Below are positions 1 through 6,417 of a stretch of DNA of 21,518 nucleotides, piece after piece. Origin of the DNA: Novimethylophilus sp036504375 (GTDB taxonomy: Bacteria; Pseudomonadota; Gammaproteobacteria; Burkholderiales; Methylophilaceae); NCBI RefSeq assembly GCF_036504375.1, contig NZ_DASXVH010000034.1:1-21518 (forward strand). Direction: 5' to 3'. The position numbers were made by a program, and so were the translations under genes. Positions within the stretch are counted from its first letter, which is position 1; every line of letters begins with the position of its first letter. A model generated the notes under the pieces. The model had not been told where the DNA came from and made no database searches. It saw only the letters and a list, made by a program, of their open reading frames with translations.

Positions 1-133
1 TCATATGTTCACCCTGGGCGGCGGTCGAGGCTGGTTGGGTGACATTGTCGGCATGCACAAGGCCGACGAAAAACGCGAACAGGATCAGGGCCAGCGTGGC
101 GGCAAGGAATAATTTTTTATGATCTTGGGGCAT
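1..133 (-). CDS. Small inovirus membrane/secreted protein, partial at window edge
   Basis: The start codon is at 133 and the frame stays open for 44 codons to the left edge, so the C-terminus is missing. The N-terminus MPQDHKKLFLAATLAL is followed by a long hydrophobic stretch ending near VGLVHADN, which resembles a signal peptide or a single membrane span with possible cleavage after HA. The start lies inside the end of the upstream small gene (117-257), a compact overlap typical of filamentous phages. Position downstream of the replication gene suggests a coat or assembly protein (gVIII/gIX-like), but this is inferred from synteny only. I cannot assign a specific coat function. Confidence 0.6.
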   Translation of the reverse strand, partial: MPQDHKKLFLAATLALILFAFFVGLVHADNVTQPASTAAQGEHM

Positions 134-257
134 GGTCAGAATCTCCAAAAATCAGTTCGGCCCCGTCTACGGGCGCGCCTGACGGCGCGACCGCAGACAG
201 GAGGCCGGTGGTAACGGCAAACACAAAACCGAGCAGGAAATAGAGCAGGCTACGCAT
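117..257 (-). CDS. Small inovirus hydrophobic protein (46 aa)
   Basis: A 46-codon frame starts at 257, three bases after the replication-protein stop, and ends with TAA at 117-119. The N-terminus MRSLLYFLLGFVFAVTTG is a strong signal or membrane segment, followed by a short polar tail (PVDGAELIFGDSDHAPRS). It overlaps the start of the next small gene by 17 nt in another frame, so the two are probably translationally coupled. Tiny membrane proteins in this position are normal in filamentous phages (minor coat proteins gVII/gIX or gVIII), but the sequence alone does not say which. It is below the length cut-off of many gene callers and easily missed. Confidence 0.6.
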   Translation of the reverse strand: MRSLLYFLLGFVFAVTTGLLSAVAPSGAPVDGAELIFGDSDHAPRS

Positions 258-260
258 GGT

Positions 261-1385
261 TTAGGCGGCTTTCTTCCAGTCGTCGGTCTGGGCGGTTTCC
301 TTCCAGTACCACTGCGGGGCCACGGCGTGCTCGATGTCGATCACGCGCACCCGAGTGGACAGGCGCGTCACATCGCAGGGAATGGCGATATCGATGCCGT
401 ACTTGAGCAGGCTTCGACGCCAGTTATAGCGAGTAGCCCGGCAGACGGTTTCGTCATGCCACAAATCCTTGCCGTTGCGCCATGCGCTGGCGAGGCCGGA
501 AAGGCGCACCGGGAGATCGTTGAACGGATCGACGTGGACGCTGTTTTTGCCGGTGTCCATCAGTCCTTGAAATTTGGCGTAGATAATATTAGTCATGTCG
601 CTCTCACCTTCACTATGCTTGCTCTCGAAGTGTTGCCAGTCGTAGATCGTTCTCAGTTTGTTTTGCGTCAGGTAACGGGATTTCAGGCTCAGTTCGTCGC
701 GGATCATGCCGCCCGAAGTTACCAGCGCTTTCGTGCGTTCGGTGACATGTTCGCCCAAGGATTGGGCCTTGATGTAGAGCTTGCGCGAGTAGTATTTGCT
801 GCCCTCGCCCCAAGTCAGACCAGTGACTTCACCCTTCTGCGAGGTGTAAAGCTTCGGTGAAAATCGGCCCTGATGATGTCCACCAAAATAGTGGACAAGT
901 CGCGCGGCGAGACTTGGCGAGCCTGTGAAATAGTTCTGTGTAATATCAACACGGGAGATAAGCGCGGTGTGCGGGTCATGGGTATAGCTGTCCGTGGATT
1001 CGATATAGACAGGGCGGCCTACGTCCTTGAAAGGTGGCAGGCCGAGACTTTGCATGATGCGGTTGGCGCGGTGTACGCAGTCCAGAACGGAAAAGCCCCA
1101 GACGTTGTCGGGGCGACCATAGCGGCCTACGTTACCCGAGAGTTCAACCGTCGAGCCGTCACAGCGAATCTGGATCGAGGTGTCATAGCTGCCCTTTTCC
1201 ATCAGCTTGCGTTCGAGCGTGTATTTCAGACTGGACTGGTCGATCATGAGATAGTCGCCGTCATCGTCGGAGAGTTCGACCGGACGGTCATTTTCGAGGA
1301 TGACGACACAGCCGCCATTGATGACGGGTAACCCGGCCTCGAGGCCGTGGTTTTGTCGGATGGTGAACCAGTCGCAGAAGGCCAT
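261..1385 (-). CDS. Phage/plasmid replication initiation protein, gene II/X family (inovirus)
   Basis: This 374-aa protein matches the gpII/X replication-protein family of filamentous phages. That family nicks the plus-strand origin and drives rolling-circle replication of the phage genome. Family-like landmarks are GSYDTSIQIRCDG (65-77), SGNVGRYGR (83-91), RVDIT (145-149) and KYYSRKLYIKA (197-207), which holds candidate active-site tyrosines. The ATG at 1385 follows the ssDNA-binding gene by 34 nt. No good Shine-Dalgarno lies just upstream; a G-rich tract is there instead (see 1404-1419), which suggests translational control. The gene is complete. The assignment to an inovirus-type initiator is strong; the exact subfamily is uncertain. 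Confidence 0.9.
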   Translation of the reverse strand: MAFCDWFTIRQNHGLEAGLPVINGGCVVILENDRPVELSDDDGDYLMIDQSSLKYTLERKLMEKGSYDTSIQIRCDGSTVELSGNVGRYGRPDNVWGFSVLDCVHRANRIMQSLGLPPFKDVGRPVYIESTDSYTHDPHTALISRVDITQNYFTGSPSLAARLVHYFGGHHQGRFSPKLYTSQKGEVTGLTWGEGSKYYSRKLYIKAQSLGEHVTERTKALVTSGGMIRDELSLKSRYLTQNKLRTIYDWQHFESKHSEGESDMTNIIYAKFQGLMDTGKNSVHVDPFNDLPVRLSGLASAWRNGKDLWHDETVCRATRYNWRRSLLKYGIDIAIPCDVTRLSTRVRVIDIEHAVAPQWYWKETAQTDDWKKAA

Positions 1386-1403
1386 GGAAACGGGGAGAGG
1401 TTG

Positions 1404-1419
1404 CCCCCTCCCCTACCCC
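1404..1419 (-). promoter_or_regulatory. G-rich leader between ssDNA-binding gene and replication gene
   Basis: Read on the minus strand, three G-tracts (GGGG-TA-GGGG-A-GGGGG) begin immediately after the stop codon of the ssDNA-binding gene and end 18 nt before the replication-gene ATG. A CTCTCCCC segment follows and could pair with part of the G-tract. In Ff phages, gene V protein represses gene II translation by binding a G-rich leader in the same relative position. Equivalence here is inferred from position and composition. Confidence 0.4.
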
Positions 1420-1737
1420 TTAACCGTTACTTGCTACCGGCTGGGAGCCACCCTTGAGACCGACGCAATAGACGACTGTCTCATTGAAAACGGTGCGGGG
1501 TTCGATATCGACGTCAATCTGTGAAAACGGCTTGGTGGTCTGAAGCTGCTTGAACGCCTCGGGCGTCATGCGCATGGTCGAAGGCGAATAACCATGGCAG
1601 CGGCGTTCACCACGAGATTCTGGCTTATTCCATTTGAAGCTTTGTTGAGATTCCGCGTAATACAACTCGCCAATGTCGTATTCGCGTTCGTTCTTGACGC
1701 CATCGGTAAGCTGGCTGCCTAAGTAGAGAATTTTCAT
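1420..1737 (-). CDS. Inovirus ssDNA-binding protein (gene V-like)
   Basis: This 105-aa protein begins MKILYLGSQLTDGVKNERE. The ATG at 1737 is preceded by GGAG eight bases upstream. Longer upstream extensions of the frame would run through the promoter/operator region and are rejected. It is the first gene of the phage minus-strand transcript, directly before the replication initiator. A ~100-aa protein here is expected to be the ssDNA-binding protein that coats the phage plus strand and represses replication-gene translation. The C-terminal part (FSQIDVDIEPRTVF, then YCVGLKGGSQPV) looks like beta strands, in keeping with an OB fold. Function is assigned mainly from size and gene order, because I see no decisive motif. 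Confidence 0.65.
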   Translation of the reverse strand: MKILYLGSQLTDGVKNEREYDIGELYYAESQQSFKWNKPESRGERRCHGYSPSTMRMTPEAFKQLQTTKPFSQIDVDIEPRTVFNETVVYCVGLKGGSQPVASNG

Positions 1738-1765
1738 AATGGTGGCTCCGTGTAGGTAATGAAAT

Positions 1766-1830
1766 GTCCCACATCGGGACGTGCATATATTCGTCCCAGT
1801 TTGGAGCGTTGTCAAGAACCATTTTGGGAC
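1766..1830. promoter_or_regulatory. Operator-like GTCCC/GGGAC sites in divergent phage promoter region
   Basis: Four copies of GGGAC or its complement occur in 65 bp. An inverted pair, GTCCC-N5-GGGAC, lies at 1766-1780. A minus-oriented copy at 1793-1797 and a plus-oriented copy at 1826-1830 each sit immediately upstream of a -10 box. The arrangement is what a repressor acting on both promoters would need; the adjacent HTH protein is the obvious candidate. Confidence 0.5.
1785..1815 (-). promoter_or_regulatory. Sigma70-type promoter for phage early genes (minus strand)
   Basis: A perfect -35 TTGACA (1815-1810, minus strand) is followed after 17-18 nt by an AT-rich -10 region (GAATATAT, 1792-1785). 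It lies about 50 nt upstream of the ssDNA-binding gene start. A GGGAC motif (1797-1793) abuts the -10. Confidence 0.65.
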
Positions 1831-1836
1831 TATCAT
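1809..1836 (+). promoter_or_regulatory. Sigma70-type promoter for phage repressor (plus strand)
   Basis: TTGTCA (1809-1814), 16-nt spacer, TATCAT (1831-1836), about 43 nt upstream of the repressor ATG. Its -35 overlaps the -35 of the opposing early promoter, so the two promoters should exclude each other. GGGAC (1826-1830) sits directly before the -10. Confidence 0.6.
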
Positions 1837-1878
1837 GTATGCATTACGACTAGGGCCACAGGCATGAGGAAACACGCC

Positions 1879-2292
1879 ATGAATACACTGGAATTACTCT
1901 ACGAAGCGAAACGAAAAACAGGGATCAGAAGCGACTATGCACTAGCTCAGAAACTAGAAATCCCAAGGCAAAGAATCACCGACTACAAAAACGGGAATAG
2001 ACAACCAGACACCTATACCCTGACTAGGCTAGCTATCGTTTTAGAACGAGACCCCATGGGATTAATCGCCGAGTTCGAGGCAAGCAACGAGAAGAATCAG
2101 ACGCGAAAGGACTTCTGGAAGGGTTTTCTTTTGCGTCAGAATCTAAAGGTAATTGCTATGCTGGTTCTGGCGCTGAGCTATGGAGTTTTCTACGATCCCG
2201 AGGCGATGGCAGACACAAACAACGCTAGTTTATATAACAAACCGTTATTACATAGCGTTTCATTATGCGAAATACGCGGCGGTAATTCATAA
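1879..2292 (+). CDS. Phage repressor-like HTH protein with C-terminal membrane segment (DUF3693-like)
   Basis: A 137-aa protein with an XRE-type helix-turn-helix at about residues 15-45 (YALAQKLEIPRQRITDYKNG) and a hydrophobic segment at about 88-105 (LKVIAMLVLALSYGVFY). This HTH-plus-short-hydrophobic-tail layout resembles the DUF3693 phage-related proteins found beside inovirus replication genes. The ATG at 1879 is chosen because GAGGA sits eight bases upstream; an in-frame ATG at 1864 is the alternative. It is divergent from the phage early genes and probably represses them. The last six residues (IRGGNS) lie beyond the dif-like junction and so are probably chromosome-encoded in the integrated state. 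Its codons are AT-richer than those of the neighbouring chromosomal genes. Confidence 0.75.
   Translation: MNTLELLYEAKRKTGIRSDYALAQKLEIPRQRITDYKNGNRQPDTYTLTRLAIVLERDPMGLIAEFEASNEKNQTRKDFWKGFLLRQNLKVIAMLVLALSYGVFYDPEAMADTNNASLYNKPLLHSVSLCEIRGGNS
2245..2273 (-). other. dif-like XerCD attachment junction (prophage/chromosome boundary)
   Basis: Read on the minus strand, ATTTCGCATAA (2273-2263) matches the XerC arm typical of proteobacterial dif sites. A 7-nt centre (TGAAACG) follows, then CTATGTAATAA (2255-2245), which agrees with a XerD arm (TTATGTTAAAT) at 7 of 11 positions. The perfect arm faces the chromosome and the degenerate arm faces the phage, as expected after XerCD-mediated inovirus integration at dif. 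No phage integrase is visible here. Confidence 0.6.
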
Positions 2293-2416
2293 GCTTTTTC
2301 GTGGTTGCATCACATGCTTTTGGAACAAAAATGTTCCCTTTCGTCCAGCACTTCGACTTCGTCAAGCGCATAAATTCCGGTTCCGCCCAATATTGCAGGC
2401 ATTTAGAGTTCTTGTT
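2293..2416. other. Intergenic region between prophage and arsenosugar operon
   Basis: No gene is seen. It contains a perfect 6-bp inverted repeat, GGAACA-AAAA-TGTTCC (2322-2337), without a convincing U-tract on either strand. It could be a weak terminator for the minus-strand operon that ends at 2417. Confidence 0.35.
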
Positions 2417-2980
2417 TTACCACGCGTCAAACCTGGGCGGCAATTTGCAAAAACCCTGCGCGGAGACATCCAGCGCCGAGTTGAACTTGCTGGATAGGTT
2501 CTGGAACGCAATCAGCGCGGTGAGCTCGATGACGGCCTCGTCGTCGAAATGGCTTTTGAGACGCGCCATCAGCGCGGCATCCACCTGGCGGTCACTGTAG
2601 GTGACGGCTCCCGCATACGCCAGTGCCGCCTTGACGCGGTCATCAAATAATGGGGATTCCTCGAAACAGTGCAAAGATTCAAGGTGCACCTCGGTCAGGC
2701 CACGCTTCAGCGCAGTCGCCGAGTTGATGTCGACGCAGAACGCGCACCAGTTGATCTGCGATACGCGCACCGTCACCAGCGTGCGCAAGGCCGGCTCGAT
2801 CGGTGAGGATTTGCGGTCGAGCGCGCCATAAAGCAGCGACAAGGCGGCAAACACTATCGGAGATCTTGCCCATAACCGGGCCGGCTCCAACTCACGCCCA
2901 TAACGTCGTCGCTGATTGGCGAGAAACAGCCTGACGTACCAGGGGAAACGGTGATTCGGCGGTGTTTCGATATAACTCAT
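2417..2980 (-). CDS. AhpD-like / carboxymuconolactone decarboxylase family protein
   Basis: A 187-aa protein (MSYIETPPNHRFPWYV start) with the AhpD/CMD-type core. An alpha-helical region leads to WCAFCVDINSATALKRG, with C79 and C82 forming a CxxC redox pair. The usual CxxCxxxH histidine is replaced by asparagine (CAFCVDIN). Its ATG overlaps the stop of the upstream glycosyltransferase gene (ATGA at 2977-2980), so it is translationally coupled as the last gene of the arsenosugar operon. A longer upstream frame exists but lies wholly inside the neighbour. Family members act as alkylhydroperoxidase-like disulfide reductases or decarboxylases; the substrate here is unknown. Confidence 0.75.
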   Translation of the reverse strand: MSYIETPPNHRFPWYVRLFLANQRRRYGRELEPARLWARSPIVFAALSLLYGALDRKSSPIEPALRTLVTVRVSQINWCAFCVDINSATALKRGLTEVHLESLHCFEESPLFDDRVKAALAYAGAVTYSDRQVDAALMARLKSHFDDEAVIELTALIAFQNLSSKFNSALDVSAQGFCKLPPRFDAW

Positions 2981-3633
2981 GATGTGACCTCCAGCCCGAT
3001 AATTCCATGCACTAAATCTGGATGAGTCTGTTGCAGCCGTTGCATATCTTGCGGCGTATCGACATCGGCTAGGGTTGGCAGTTCCTGCCAATCGAGCAAC
3101 CGGGAACGCAGATGGCTTCTTGTATGCTCCATGACGGTATCGCTACCCCATGCGATACCGTCGAAGACGGCCGGCACACCATCCCTTACACCGATCAGCG
3201 CATAGCCGCCGTCTTCCGCGGGAACAAATACCGCTGAAACGTTTTCGCTCAGCCTCTGCGCGGCATGCCGCAAGATATCAGGACCAAGTGCCGGGCAGTC
3301 GGTGCCGATCAGCAGCACCTCCCGACTGGTACGCAGGCCGCAAGCCAGCGCATGCGCCATGCGTTGTCCCAGGTCGTCCCCCTGCTGCACTTGCAAACCA
3401 ACTCCGAACTCGCGCACGCATTCGTTGAAAAACGGGTGTCTGTCGTCAGGCGCGCACCACAGCGTCACCGGGCCAATCCCCGCCTCCACCGCGTTTTTCA
3501 AGGTAAGTCGGACCAGTCGCGTGTGCAGTTCGGCCGCGCCGGCCGGCCCCAGAGCCGGAATCAGGCGCGTCTTGGCCTGCCCGGCAACAGGCGCCCTAGC
3601 AAAGACCAGCAGTGCGGTATCAGGTACGTTCAT
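2977..3633 (-). CDS. TIGR04282-type arsenosugar biosynthesis glycosyltransferase
   Basis: A 218-aa protein with the nucleotide-sugar transferase-like fold of the DUF2064/TIGR04282 family. The N-terminal FARAPVAGQAKTRL (11-24) resembles nucleotidyltransferase loops; it is followed by GTDCPAL and by EDGGYALIGVR. It ends with LADVDTPQDMQRL, typical of the family. The family is named for its regular co-occurrence with ArsM/ArsS and is thought to add or process the sugar part of arsenosugars; the exact reaction is unproven. The ATG at 3633 has GAGG about six bases upstream and overlaps the preceding gene's end by 14 nt. A start at 3666 would deepen the overlap and adds non-conserved residues. Confidence 0.85.
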   Translation of the reverse strand: MNVPDTALLVFARAPVAGQAKTRLIPALGPAGAAELHTRLVRLTLKNAVEAGIGPVTLWCAPDDRHPFFNECVREFGVGLQVQQGDDLGQRMAHALACGLRTSREVLLIGTDCPALGPDILRHAAQRLSENVSAVFVPAEDGGYALIGVRDGVPAVFDGIAWGSDTVMEHTRSHLRSRLLDWQELPTLADVDTPQDMQRLQQTHPDLVHGIIGLEVTS

Positions 3634-4975
3634 TGACGGCCTCGCGCCGGGTGTATTGACGTGCAAGACGCTCCGGCGATGCCCCCATAAAATAGGCCAG
3701 CCGCAATTTCCACATCAGCAGGATCGTTCGCAGGATGCCGTGTTCTTCCCAGCGGCGACTGGAGGTCGCGACTGGCGTGGATAGGCACAGGGGCGTCCCG
3801 AATCTCTTTTTCAGTGTCCGGCTGAGCGCGATGTCTTCCATCAATGGAATTTCGGGAAAGCCACCCACGGCACGGAACGCCTCCCGATGCACGAAAATGG
3901 CCTGGTCGCCCGTTGCAATACCCGTCAGACGCGAACGCCGGTTCATCATGCGCTCGACGACTCGCAATAGCGGATGCCGCCCGGAAAGCCGAACGTCGAA
4001 ACGACCCCAGGCCTTGCCCGAACTGGCCAGGCCGTCAAGAACGGCATGCACGGCATCATCCGGGAGGCACGTATCGGCATGCAGAAACAACAGGATATCG
4101 CCAGTGGCGCACGCCGCTCCGGCATTCATCTGCCGGCTGCGTCCGCGTGGGCTGGCGATGATGGTATCCGCAAGCGGCCGGGCCCGCAAAATCGTATCGT
4201 CCGTGCTGCCGCCGTCCACCACAATGACCGCGTGCCCGGTCGCACGCAGCGGCTGCAATGCCGCCAGCGTGTTTACGATCGCCTCCGCCTCGTTCAATGC
4301 CGGCATGATCACCGACACTTGCGCGGGAAAGGGCTCATGGATTTCCACGATGTCGGCAAGAGCAGCGGCGCCATGGCGGCGCCTTACCAGCCATTTCGTC
4401 AGCAGGAACAGCAGCAACAGGCTTGCTACCAGGTAAAGTAGAACTACCCTGGAATTCTCCAGCATGCCGATAATGGCGCCGATCCTATGCGCGAATAGCG
4501 CGCCCACGGCCACTCCCAGCGTGGCCCATAACCCGGCGCCGATGCCGTCATAAAGCGCAAACTGGCGGTAAGCCATGCCCGACATACCGGACATGGGGGC
4601 GGCGAATGTTCTGAATCCCGGAATGAATCGCGCATAGAGCAGCGATTTCGGGCCGAAACGCATGAGCTGCCGCTCCGTTTTCGCCATGCAGGCGGCGGAA
4701 CCGAAACTGAACTTGCAATAATACTGGATGATGCGGCGCGAACCGCGACGCCCCGCGTAATACCAGGCGCTATCGCTCAACAGGGCGCCGGCGGCGGCCA
4801 CGGCAACAACCGGCGCAAAATCGAAATGGCCGCTCGCCACCAGACTGCCGGTCAACAGCAAAACCAATTCTCCGGGAACCGGGAAACCTGCATTGTCCAG
4901 CATCACGCCCAGAAAAACGGCAAGGTAGCCGTACAGCATGAAGGGGATGAGAATGTCTTCGGCAAGCGACTCCAT
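3620..4975 (-). CDS. DedA-like membrane domain fused to TIGR04283-type arsenosugar glycosyltransferase
   Basis: A 451-aa two-domain protein. Residues ~1-200 are a DedA/VTT membrane domain: DNAGFPVPGE (27-36, with D where many members have E), RFIPGFRTFAAPMSGMSGM (116-134) and several hydrophobic helices, ending with a span near 178-196. Residues ~218-445 are a GT-A family 2 glycosyltransferase: SVIMPALNE, VVDGGSTDDT (252-261), HAD (299-301, a DxD-like site), GDQ (356-358) and RRW near 407. The transferase half matches TIGR04283, which clusters with arsenosugar genes. The fusion would anchor the transferase on the cytoplasmic face of the inner membrane and couple it to lipid or solute movement by the DedA part (inference). 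There is no stop or frameshift between the halves. Confidence 0.88.
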   Translation of the reverse strand: MESLAEDILIPFMLYGYLAVFLGVMLDNAGFPVPGELVLLLTGSLVASGHFDFAPVVAVAAAGALLSDSAWYYAGRRGSRRIIQYYCKFSFGSAACMAKTERQLMRFGPKSLLYARFIPGFRTFAAPMSGMSGMAYRQFALYDGIGAGLWATLGVAVGALFAHRIGAIIGMLENSRVVLLYLVASLLLLFLLTKWLVRRRHGAAALADIVEIHEPFPAQVSVIMPALNEAEAIVNTLAALQPLRATGHAVIVVDGGSTDDTILRARPLADTIIASPRGRSRQMNAGAACATGDILLFLHADTCLPDDAVHAVLDGLASSGKAWGRFDVRLSGRHPLLRVVERMMNRRSRLTGIATGDQAIFVHREAFRAVGGFPEIPLMEDIALSRTLKKRFGTPLCLSTPVATSSRRWEEHGILRTILLMWKLRLAYFMGASPERLARQYTRREAVNERT

Positions 4976-4979
4976 GGCC

Positions 4980-5243
4980 TCAACTCGCGTTCAAGCTCCA
5001 GTCATAGGGGATATTCGCCTTGAGCTTGAGCGGCAGCTTCTCCGGCAAACCCTGCTGATTGCGGCGGATGAAGGCTTCCACCCCGCCCACCACGGCGAAA
5101 TCCTGACGGAACCAGTCGAAAATTTGTGAGCGGACATGCTTGCCGAGCAGCCGGCCATAATCGCTCCAGTCCGGCTCGGCAGCCATGACGGACAATGGCA
5201 GCAGGAGCAGACAGGCCATTAGCCAAGTTGCGAATTGCTTCAT
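4980..5243 (-). pseudogene. DUF547 protein with internal in-frame deletion (87 aa remnant)
   Basis: An 87-aa product with a Sec signal peptide (MKQFATWLMACLLLLPLSVMAAEP) joins two pieces of a DUF547 protein. The N-terminal piece is DWSDYGRLLGKHV, the usual start of the mature domain. From residue ~38 it resembles the far C-terminus: RSQIFDWFRQDF, GGVEAFI and PYDWSLN, the typical DUF547 ending. About 150 residues that normally lie between, including the core with conserved N, Y, H and C residues, are missing, yet the frame is intact. The ATG at 5243 has AAGG just upstream and starts 15 nt after the arsM stop. Full-length DUF547 genes often accompany arsenosugar loci. It is either a decaying gene or a minimised version; loss of function is likely. 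Confidence 0.7.
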
Positions 5244-5258
5244 TGCCTTATCCAGCTC

Positions 5259-6380
5259 TTAGCAGCAATTGCCGTCGGCATCGCACGCCACGTCAAACAC
5301 GCCGCCCTTGGTCACGGCGGCCGGCCGGCGTGTGCCGTGCGGGGCGCACCATGCCTTGGGCTCGCCCAGTACGGCGGGCGCGATGCCGAGGAAGTCGTCC
5401 CGGTGCGACCCGGTGGTCAGCGCCTTGTAGGTGCGGGCGCACACGGCGATGCGTTCGCCGCGCGGGAAGATGTGGCCTTCTTCGTCGCGCACCTCGGCGA
5501 ACGGGCCGCGATAGATGACGGCATGGCCGTAGTCCAGGCACTCCTTGCCCTCAGGCTTGACTGCGGTCACCGTCACCGAGCGGAATTCGATGCCCTCCAC
5601 CACCTGCCACGCCTCGGCGCTCCATTTGTCGATACGCACGGCCTGGAAGCCGGCGTCGACAAACGCCTGCACGAATTCATGTTCGCCAAAGGCGCCGGAA
5701 ATGCAGCCGCTCCAGAGCGTGGGGTCGGCCTTGAGGTGAGCTGGCACTTCTTCGTCGGCGACGATGTCGGAAATGGCGATGCGGCCTCCGGGTTTGAGCA
5801 CGCGGAAGATTTCATGCACCAGTTTTGGCTTGGCGGCGTCGTCCACCAGATTGAGCACGCAGTTGGAGATCACCAGATCCACCGAGGCATCGGCAATCAA
5901 TGGCCGCTCATGGCGCTGGCGCGCCTGCCAGACTTGCAATGCGGCCATATCTTTCTCAGACTTTACGGGGTGCGCGGCTAGGTGGTCTTCCATCTCGGCC
6001 AGGTCGAGGGCGAGATCGTGGATATAGCCCTTGACGAAGCGCACCCGGTCGCCGCCGAGTTTCTGCGCCATCTGCCCCTGGTATTTGCGCGCCAGCGCCA
6101 GCATGTCGTCGTTCATGTCCACGCCGATCACATGACCGCCCTCGCCCACCAGGTGCGCCGCCATGTAGCAGATCTTGCCGGAACCGGAACCGAGGTCGAG
6201 CACGGTGTCGCCCGGCTGCACGTAGCGGGATGGGTCGCCGCAGCCGTAATCCTTTTCGATGATTTCCTGCGGCAGCATTTCCAGCAGGCTGCGGTCGTAA
6301 TCGACCGGGCAGCACAGCGCTTCTTCCCGCGCCTTTGCCGCATCGGAATAACGGTCCAGTACGCTTGCATGGGTATTCAT
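5259..6380 (-). CDS. arsM: Arsenite S-adenosylmethionine methyltransferase ArsM
   Basis: This 373-aa enzyme transfers methyl groups from SAM to trivalent arsenic, giving mono-, di- and trimethylated species, in the cytoplasm. The class I SAM motif DLGSGSGK is at 62-69. The cysteines expected for As(III) binding are present: SNCVLNL (C174) and WSGCISGA (C226), plus C23/C24 and C47 in the N-terminal part. A C-terminal extension beyond ~280 ends in CDADGNCC and is longer than minimal ArsM proteins; I recall such tails from arsenosugar-type loci. The start at 6380 has AAGGAGA ten bases upstream. It lies directly after arsS, whose reaction uses methylated arsenic, fitting a pathway ArsM then ArsS. 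The assignment is firm. Confidence 0.95.
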   Translation of the reverse strand: MNTHASVLDRYSDAAKAREEALCCPVDYDRSLLEMLPQEIIEKDYGCGDPSRYVQPGDTVLDLGSGSGKICYMAAHLVGEGGHVIGVDMNDDMLALARKYQGQMAQKLGGDRVRFVKGYIHDLALDLAEMEDHLAAHPVKSEKDMAALQVWQARQRHERPLIADASVDLVISNCVLNLVDDAAKPKLVHEIFRVLKPGGRIAISDIVADEEVPAHLKADPTLWSGCISGAFGEHEFVQAFVDAGFQAVRIDKWSAEAWQVVEGIEFRSVTVTAVKPEGKECLDYGHAVIYRGPFAEVRDEEGHIFPRGERIAVCARTYKALTTGSHRDDFLGIAPAVLGEPKAWCAPHGTRRPAAVTKGGVFDVACDADGNCC

Positions 6381-6417
6381 GAGGGTTTCTCCTTATCCTA
6401 AAGTCAGATCAAATCGT

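Noticed and set aside
327..1331. Plus-strand frames opposite the phage replication gene
   Set aside because: They are shadows of the gpII/X-type initiator, without ribosome-binding sites or family features.
2322..2337. Hairpin as a rho-independent terminator
   Set aside because: The 6-bp stem is AT-rich and no T-run follows on either strand.
5235..5981. 248-codon plus-strand frame opposite arsM
   Set aside because: Shadow of arsM, whose catalytic residues are clear.
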